From positions 119,515,464 to 119,579,463 of the forward strand of contig NC_035435.2 in NCBI RefSeq assembly GCF_002127325.2: a stretch of 64,000 nucleotides of DNA. The letters are read 5' to 3'. The translations under genes were made by a program, and so were the position numbers. Source of the DNA: Helianthus annuus. Its lineage: Eukaryota; Streptophyta; Magnoliopsida; Asterales; Asteraceae. Shown here piece by piece: positions 56,937 to 64,000 of this stretch. The notes beneath the pieces are model-generated. The model ran no database searches. It was given only the letters and a program-made list of their open reading frames with translations, and was not told the origin of the DNA. Position 1 is the stretch's first letter, and every line of letters begins with the position of its first letter.

Positions 56937-59827
56937 CAAAAATCAAATATTTAATACGTAGGTATGTTGCCATGTTAATTAAATGAAATATAATAACTTG
57001 GTTATTATACCTAGTTAAATGCCTAACAAGATAAGTAAAGGAATGAAATTTAGTGGCAATTATGATGGTGTCATAAACTTAAGGGACTAAGGTTACCAAA
57101 GTGGAAATTTGAAATTAAATAAAAGAAAAAAAAGAAAATTAAACACACACAATGTTTGTGCGTGTCTGGTGGATCGAACACAACAGGAGAAAAAGGAGAG
57201 GGGTGTAAACCCTAATCCATGAAGAACCTCCAAATTGACAAGGAAATTAGGCTCAAAATCGGAAGCATGAACTGAGATTATGATTATTCAGGTGTTCTTC
57301 ACCTCAAGTAAGTTGTAATTTATGATTTGGTGATTTTGTAAGAAGTGGGTTTTTGATCAATCCACGAAATTGAATGAAATTAAGCAACATTATGTGTTAG
57401 AATCACCATACAGAACATGTGTTATGTATGATTTTGATCAATTAGGTGTTTGGAGGTGAAACCCACCATAGATGATGAAGATGACGACATGGGTATGTCA
57501 CCCATGTCTAATCTTTGTTCAATTCTTGATAAGTTATGTTGTATATGATGAATTCTTGCAAGTTAGCTTGAATATGGTATGAAATTAGTTGATGTTTTGT
57601 TATGTTGATAATTAAAAGTAAAGAACTAGGAAGAAAAAGAAGGAAAATACTTGTACATTAGGCTTAGATGGTAGTACGCACACAAGGTGTATGATGAAAT
57701 GTCTAGGTGAAGTTAGAATGAGAGATATTTAGAAAAGATTTGATGAAAACTAAATCTGTCCAGAAAGTTACAGCCGAATGTAATCGGCTGTAACTGGGTC
57801 AAATCTTGTCAAAAACTGATGTTTATTGAGTTTGTGATGAACTTCTAGGAAAAAACTTTCAAACCCAACTAGAATTGCATTTTTTCAACGAAAAATGAAC
57901 GTTTTATGAATTTTTTCGTGTCGAAGGTTCAGGCTGCGTTTTCTGACAGAATTTGCAGCCCATTACGAATGTCATAACTCAATTTAGGAATTGGGTTATG
58001 ATCTCAAATTTTTACTGTAGGTAGTTTCAGGTGATTCCAAAAATTTCCAACTGGAATTTCGTCAATCGGATAAACGAATAATTTTAAATGAATTTTTCCG
58101 TAAGCTGCAGTCAGAAGTGACGAATCAGATTGCAGCTTAGTAAATGAATTTTTAAAAATTTTTGGTAGAGAGTTAGACTCTAAAAATTTAACATAGGTGT
58201 TTACCCCTCCGAGGGGCACGTCATATAAAAAGATTGTAATTTTTGCAAGCTCGTAAGTACAGTAAACGGACGTCACAAAACAACCTATTTTCAGTGAATT
58301 GAGCTATACATGTTAGTGAATGATTAATTAATGAAAGTAATGTTACTAAGTGGTTATATGTTTATCGGATTGGAAGTGTGTATGATTGACAGTTGACTTT
58401 TTAGAAAGTCAACAAGGTATGAATAATAAGGTTAGACTCCTAACACTATTGTGAGAATAAGGAGATCATGTGAATATTTGCTAGTTTATTATATGACGTA
58501 CATGACGGTAAGTTGAATTGGTTATGTTATGAATGATGTGATAATGGATCTAGGCCATATTATGTTAGCAGTTGCCTACTAGTAATGGTCTATGGCATTA
58601 CGAATTGTAAATTGTATGTATTGTTATGTAATCATTGGTAATTATGCATGTATGAATGTATTTAATTTAATGTATGGTGGAATGTGTACTATAACACGCG
58701 TATGTGGTATATAGAACCATGTGTAGAATTTCTCGATGTATGAATAAAGTAATTGATAATATGAGTTATAACGTTTGCTAATAACGACATGTAAACGTGG
58801 ACATGAAAGGATATGTACATGCCATTTTGGGCGCGAACTCGGGAGACAACGAGACGAACATATGGAATACGTATCAACTACTTACGGGTCAAGGTAAGTG
58901 CTTCTTGCACTTAATAGTTGTATGCAGGAACATAGGTTTATTGTTTGCAGGTTCTTGTACTTGTATACGTAGAACATCTTGTGGTTTAATGTGGAACTTA
59001 TATGAGAATATTAAAGTATGAAATGTTAAATTAGAGGTATTCATAGGAGAATACCATGGACAAGGGAATCATAACCCACGAGTATGGTAAGTATCTATAT
59101 CATAAATTTGAAACTATTTAATTGGTAAGATGAATTCAAGTCATGGGTACATGACTTGCCTGGTGATTATTATGTTTTTTTTTAAACTAAAGGTAGAATT
59201 TTAGATGTGTTGATAACGGTTAATCTAATAAAGGGTTGTTGACTTATTAAAAGTCAACTTAGTACGTGGCTTCCAAACCACAATCTTAATAAATGGGATG
59301 CTTTGGATTAAATAAGTACATATGCACATGATTCCAAGTTGTGTACAAATATCATAACCATGATGTTTATTTAGTAAGTGGATTAGATTACAGTGGTAAC
59401 TGGTTAAACTATTGTCTCGAATTATTTAACTTGGGGTAAGTAAGTAGATTTGGGTCACTTGATCCACATGAATGAAAACGATTTGGATTCTGGCTAAGTA
59501 AAGCATTAATGAAATCTTTGGATCTGTTAGAAATAAATATTAATGGTCTAATAGTTGAATGAGATTTTTATCACAGGTGGCTTAATTGTGAATTCTAGTG
59601 GAGGTTGATTCACAAGTTGGAAGCGATAGTTGACTATGAAATTAATGGAGTCGAGTTCGTTGGAAGTTTATGAAAAATATAGATCAGAATCCACCTATTT
59701 GAGTTATCTAATATATATTATACATAGAACTCATAATGTGCATGTTGGATTTCAGGTATAATGGGAACTAGAGGTTCGCAGACTAATGAATGGAACAAGG
59801 TTTGGCGACAAATCCGAGATCGGGTCA
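56937..59827 (+). repeat. Nested gypsy-like LTR, right end uncertain
   Basis: It starts TGTAACACCCCAAAAATC. It contains leader-like sequence with possible splice sites (CTCAAGTAAGTTG near 57300; GATTTCAGGTATAATGGG near 59750) and no protein. GTAAT precedes it (56932-56936) and occurs again after GATCGGGTCA (59828-59832), suggesting an end at 59827. However, the sequence up to about 60075 also looks LTR-like, so the end could be further right. Confidence 0.5.
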
Positions 59828-59832
59828 GTAAT

Positions 59833-61819
59833 GTCGGTTTGTCCATCCGTCAGGTTATATCGCCGACTTAGACGGGTCATCATGTTTTACTTGCCTTTTT
59901 AGGCATTCGGTAGTTTTAAACCGTGTAAGCTTCATGAGTCAGACGTAGTGTCTTGTTTTATTTATGTTCAAGTTTAGAGTTGTAAAATGGATTGTAAACA
60001 GGTTTTGTTACCGTAACGGTTATCCGTATTACGAACGGGTCATGCCGAAATTTTTATAAAAATTGGCATGAAATATGTAAGTGTTTAAATGATGGTAACT
60101 ATCAAATGAAAGTCAAGACACTATAATTGTTTCTAGAAATTGAAGCTAAAAAAAGGGGCCTACATTCCGCATAGTAAGAATGTTTAGAAAATTTATGGGC
60201 GTTAGAGTAATGAGTTTTATGTTAAAATTATGTTTAAAACTCAATCTGCATGCAAAAGGGTATTTTAGTCCTTATAAAAGCATGTTTTACGATTTATTAT
60301 GTAACTTCAGTTAATGACCAAAATGTAAATGTCAAAATGTGCTAAACATATTTACAAATCAGTACTTAGTTCATTTGCATGCTCACTTATATTAAAAATC
60401 TTATATTTAAACAAAAAGGACATATTAGTCAACATTAAGCATAATAACGGAATCAAGTAAACGAACTCAGATTACTAGGTGATTTTGTAATATAACCTCA
60501 GAGGGTTATACTACAACATAATATGGTCACAAAGGAACCTTAAGGTATAAAGAAATTATGCTAATTCGGGTCAGAACTAAAAGTCAAAGCAAAAGTCAAG
60601 CTTTTGCGACTTTTGGTTGCGAACCGACCTTAAACCTGGAATTGTCCGGTTGAACATGTTTATACATGTTCTAATAATATTTATCAAGTTATTAAAGTGA
60701 TAAAACACATTTTATAACCTATGCATTATCAGATTTGATTTATTTTAAAAACTGACCCGTTTGACCTTTTATTTTAATAACTTTGACCCGACAATTGACC
60801 AAGTAAACATGGTAATTAGGAGGTGCCCTTTTGAGGGATTAACACCTACCTAATTATGATCACATAGCCATATTCGCCTCGAACAATGGCTGGACCGTTA
60901 AGGTCTAAACCGAAAGTCAAAGCCTTTTTGCGAAAATTTGACTTTCGGCTTTTAAAAGCTTAAAAACCGAAAATCAGAGACTAGGGACACTTACAACAGG
61001 TCCTAGCTCAAAGATTGAACTTAGGGGAGGCTCCTTTATGATCAGGGATCTCCAAGAATGCCAAAGCAAATGAGAAGAGAAGTGAATTTGAAATAAGCAA
61101 GGAAGAATGGCAACCAAAGCTTCTATTTATACTAATTCATGAGATTCTAGGATGAAGCCAGGTGTTAGGGTGGTATTAAGATCTTCACAAGTGTCCTAGC
61201 TGATTGCTAAAACCGTCGAAGAGCTCCATGTTTCGAGTTGTGAGTGTATAGGGTGGTATGTGTGGGCAACAAGGAATGAACTTGCAGTTGTCATAAAAAT
61301 TCTGCCCAGATACACCCGTCGCGTCGCGCGACTGCAAGGGGGGGGGGGTGTCGCGCAGTGCGACCCCTCATGGTTTCAGCAAATCAAGTTTTAAACTTGA
61401 CATTTGTGGTCCCTTAACCTTTTAATTCAATATATCTTTCGTAATTGGCACATTTGACCCTCCTAGTTAAGTTGTAAGTGTTCTTGGAAGTATAACCAAA
61501 CACCGTTAGGCTTCAGGTTTCGTTAAAAGGTCACTCAGAGGTTAAATTGAACATGTTAACGCTTTTAACCCCTTGATTCCCAAACTTATGATTTAATTCA
61601 CAAACGGCATCGTATTTCCAACATGTGGCTCGTTAATGAATACAAATACCATAAAAGGTCATTCAGAGGCATAAGTTTTGCATAATGACGCTTTTAGTCC
61701 CTCCACATACATCTTTTCATCGTTTGACAACATTAGTCCTTCATAGTCAAAGTTTGACTTCATTAGGGTTTATGACATGTGTGTTAACATTATTGGACAC
61801 GATTTTACCAGGTGTTACA
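59833..61819 (-). repeat. 5' part of a minus-strand gypsy-like LTR
   Basis: Read from 61819 it begins TGTAACACCTGGTAAAATCG. It has a perfect GTCGCGCGAC palindrome (61323-61332) next to an 11-G run, and a TATA box (complement of TATTTATA, 61124-61131). It then shows sequence shared with the LTR at 16103-17376. The two copies diverge elsewhere, so this is an older relation. The target duplication was not found. Confidence 0.6.
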
Positions 61820-61824
61820 CTGGA

Positions 61825-62330
61825 GGCGGTGGCGACTGGGGATAGAGGACTGCGGTGATGAGGCAATATTATACCAGTTATATGTTATATGATACATAGT
61901 TATAAAGTGTAACATTATTCCCTATGCAGAGACCCCTTTTGTAATCATGTTAGAAACATAATCAATATATAATACAATACAATTCATGATTTAACTAACA
62001 AGGAACAAAGGGGTGTGTGGCGTGACCAAGGCCGAAGGATGCCGTTTATGTGGTATTCATAAAATAACTTATCTTAACATGACCTCAATCTTATCAAGAC
62101 CCAAAACAAGACGATACTTTTTAAAACAATCCATTACTCGTGTTAACTCGAACCCGTTTTAATTTGTTACACGACCCACCCTTAAAATCCCAAAGTCCAA
62201 ACACACTCAATTATGCATATTGTTGAATGTTAATATTAATAACCCTCTTAAATTTTAACAAACAACCCCAAACACCAATCACCTCAATTTTTTTTTCGTA
62301 CACTATATTGCGGTAGCCACACTGAAGACG
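61825..62330. other. Upstream region of the Argonaute gene
   Basis: AT-rich DNA without an ORF. A transition to CT-rich leader sequence occurs near 62330. No specific promoter element can be assigned with confidence. Confidence 0.45.
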
Positions 62331-64000
62331 TACGACTGGTTTGACTCTCGCTCTAGCTACCAAAACGACGCCGGAGAGAGAGAAAATCAACGCTCATTCT
62401 ACTCTCCATTCTTCCGTAAAACCCTAAATATCATCATCGTCATCATTTGCAAAAGGTAATTTCGCAATGCTCGTTTTCAATTTCTGTAGAACGATCCTCA
62501 CTTGATCTTCATTTCTATCCGTCATTTTGTTTTCGAGTGTTATAACTGCTTAAACTACCTGAATTTTTTATAAAAATTTCAATCCTTGTTGTTGTTTCTA
62601 GGTCATAGTCGTTACTTCAACCTTTTGCTGCCTGATTGTTACTTTCATATGCTTTTTTTTGGTGTTTATGATCTGATTTTAGGCCTCTAATTTGTTTTTA
62701 CTGGTTGCATTGTATAATTTTGAACACTTATGGATGTTTTTAGGGTTTTCTTATTTGACAGACCTGTTTTCAAGTTGCATTGTATAATACATGTGAATTT
62801 TGGTAGTTCAAGCTTTTGATTTCAATATTAAGGTTATGTAAAATGACTGAGTGATGATCTTTCTGTATAGTACTAAATTACTGTTTGGCTTTTGGTGCCG
62901 TTCGTTAACTTTTTCTACGCATTTGTCTTTAATGTTGTTTTCGACACATTCAGTTATGTTATAAATTTTGTTGAAGGCGGAGTTGTATCCAAAATAGAGT
63001 AAAATATTAGGTATCAGAAGTTATAGCCACTTACAACCGAACAACGTTGGTACTGGTGTTACTATCGGAACTGATACCGGTATTCGTTTTCATGGTCGAT
63101 ATCCTTTTGGGCATATCCCGCTGCCGCAGTGCGCAGGCGAATTCCACTAGTGTATTATATAATAAGTGTCAACATGTAAATCAGCTTGTGGCGAAAATAG
63201 CATTCGACTTTGTGCACAAGTCGCAAGTAATAGGGAGACCCGAGTTTGCATGAACCCTGTGTCTATATTACAATACTTAATAAATAGCTGAATGCTTCTT
63301 TCTGTATTATCCGTATGCCATCTTATTACTTCTTGTGTCCTGCATCCCTATTTATACAGTAATTTCTTCAAATCATCAAGGAATCCTGTGGATGTAAAAG
63401 ATGGAGACGGTAAATGGTGAAGGTGCTAACGGTTCCTCATGCTTATCACCCCCAACATCCGCACCTTCGCCAGAAGTTATACAACTCGACGTGGAGTCAG
63501 ATCATGAAGCAAACACTCCTAACCGTTCGGTTATCAGTAGGCCTGGATTTGGAAGCAACGGAAGACACATTTCTTTGCTTGCTAATCACTTCAAAGTTTT
63601 TGTAAACAATCCAGATGCGATATTCTACCAGTACAATGTACGGTATTTAAGTTTTAATTGCTCATAATCTTTACAGTCAAGCACATATTTGACTATTACC
63701 TATAATGTCATGTCAATGCAGGTGTCAATAACTTCCGAAGATAACATAGTGATTGAGAACAAAGTTCTAGGAAGAAAAATACTTGATAAACTTTACCAAA
63801 CGTACTCATCTGAACTTTCTGGTAAGAAATTTGCATATGATGGAGAAAAGAGCCTGTATACTGTTGGGCCTTTATCGAAAAACAAGTATGAGTTCACGAT
63901 TGTTTTAGAAGATTCTTATGCAAACCGGTGTGGAAGCCCTGCTGATGATGGGATTCTCAGTGAATCTGGTAAAAGGGTAAAACGGTCTTTACAGGAGAAG
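62331..64000 (+). CDS. Argonaute, AGO4/6/9 clade, 5' part (runs off the window)
   Basis: A leader exon ends at 62455 (AAAAG|GTAAT). A long intron probably ends at TTTATACAG|T (63359). The ATG is at 63401. Coding exons are 63401-63637 (...FYQYN|GTACGG) and 63722-64000+ (GCAG|GTGTCAATAACT), joined in phase 0. The protein starts METVNGEGANGSS. After a Ser/Pro-rich stretch it shows SRPGFGSNGRHISLLANHFKV, IENKVLGRKILDKLYQTYSS, KKFAYDGEKSLYTVGPL and YEFTIVLEDSYANR, the N-terminal Argonaute domain. The RPGFG..G..I.LL.NHFKV and FAYDGEKSL signatures and the basic KRVKRSLQEK fit the clade that binds 24-nt siRNAs for DNA methylation. PAZ and PIWI lie outside the window. The exact member is unresolved. 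Confidence 0.88.

Noticed and set aside
61820..61824. CTGGA as target duplication of the minus-strand LTR ending at 61819
   Set aside because: No matching CTGGA next to a TG end was found on the left. The candidate near 55930 is offset by one base and lacks LTR-end features.
63047..63253. Open frame in the first intron of the Argonaute gene
   Set aside because: It shows no family resemblance, and the real coding start at 63401 is supported by Argonaute homology and splice phases. A GC-rich relic at 63030-63150 could still be an inserted fragment.

Overview
The window looks like nuclear DNA of a eudicot plant. It is AT-rich and consists mostly of nested transposable elements. Plant hallmarks include Ty3/gypsy and Ty1/copia LTR elements primed by tRNA-iMet or tRNA-Asp, Helitrons, hAT, Mutator-like and Harbinger elements, FBA-type F-box genes and an intron-containing Argonaute gene. 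The LTR families resemble those I associate with Asteraceae, but that is an impression from memory.

Layout, left to right. 1-1925: 3' end and LTR of a Ty1/copia element. 2131-6959: a foldback element made almost wholly of TATACGC/GCGTATA palindromes, split by a solo LTR. 8859-10031: an intact intronless F-box gene (-). 10246-11536: a Helitron. 11658-16102: a copia relic (-) carrying an internally deleted hAT transposon and a Harbinger MITE. 16103-19465: an LTR, a foldback element and a simple-repeat MITE. 19637-23734: two decayed F-box paralogs, a MITE and a LINE tail. 23814-27248: a second Helitron, two hAT MITEs with 8-bp target duplications and a repeat-derived protein fragment. 27280-50905: one 23.6-kb nested complex. 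51288-55325: a Mutator-like element with gene-like exons inside. 55335-61819: LTRs nested in LTRs. 62330-64000: the 5' part of an AGO4/6/9-clade Argonaute gene (+), running off the window.

The 27280-50905 complex is bounded by a single GCCTC duplication. Its base is a minus-strand, non-autonomous element with a tRNA-Asp primer site, arranged LTR-internal-LTR-internal-LTR. Its only protein is a Tyr/Glu/Pro-repeat Gag-like region followed by a protease-like domain whose catalytic loop is altered. A young full-length Tekay-type gypsy element (30991-40570) sits in the middle LTR, with LTRs that look almost identical and a single long ORF. Its reverse transcriptase has His in place of a catalytic Asp. 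A Mutator-like element also sits in the middle LTR, and a solo LTR sits in the right gag-like ORF.

The most unusual cross-cutting signal is that five unrelated LTR families each carry their own dyad-symmetric motif upstream of the TATA box. In at least two families the motif recurs in the transcribed leader. Two perfect palindromes of 50 and 46 bp in the foldback element are also striking. The likely host genes are the intact F-box gene and the Argonaute gene. The latter belongs to the clade that carries siRNAs for RNA-directed DNA methylation, the pathway expected to silence this kind of neighbourhood.
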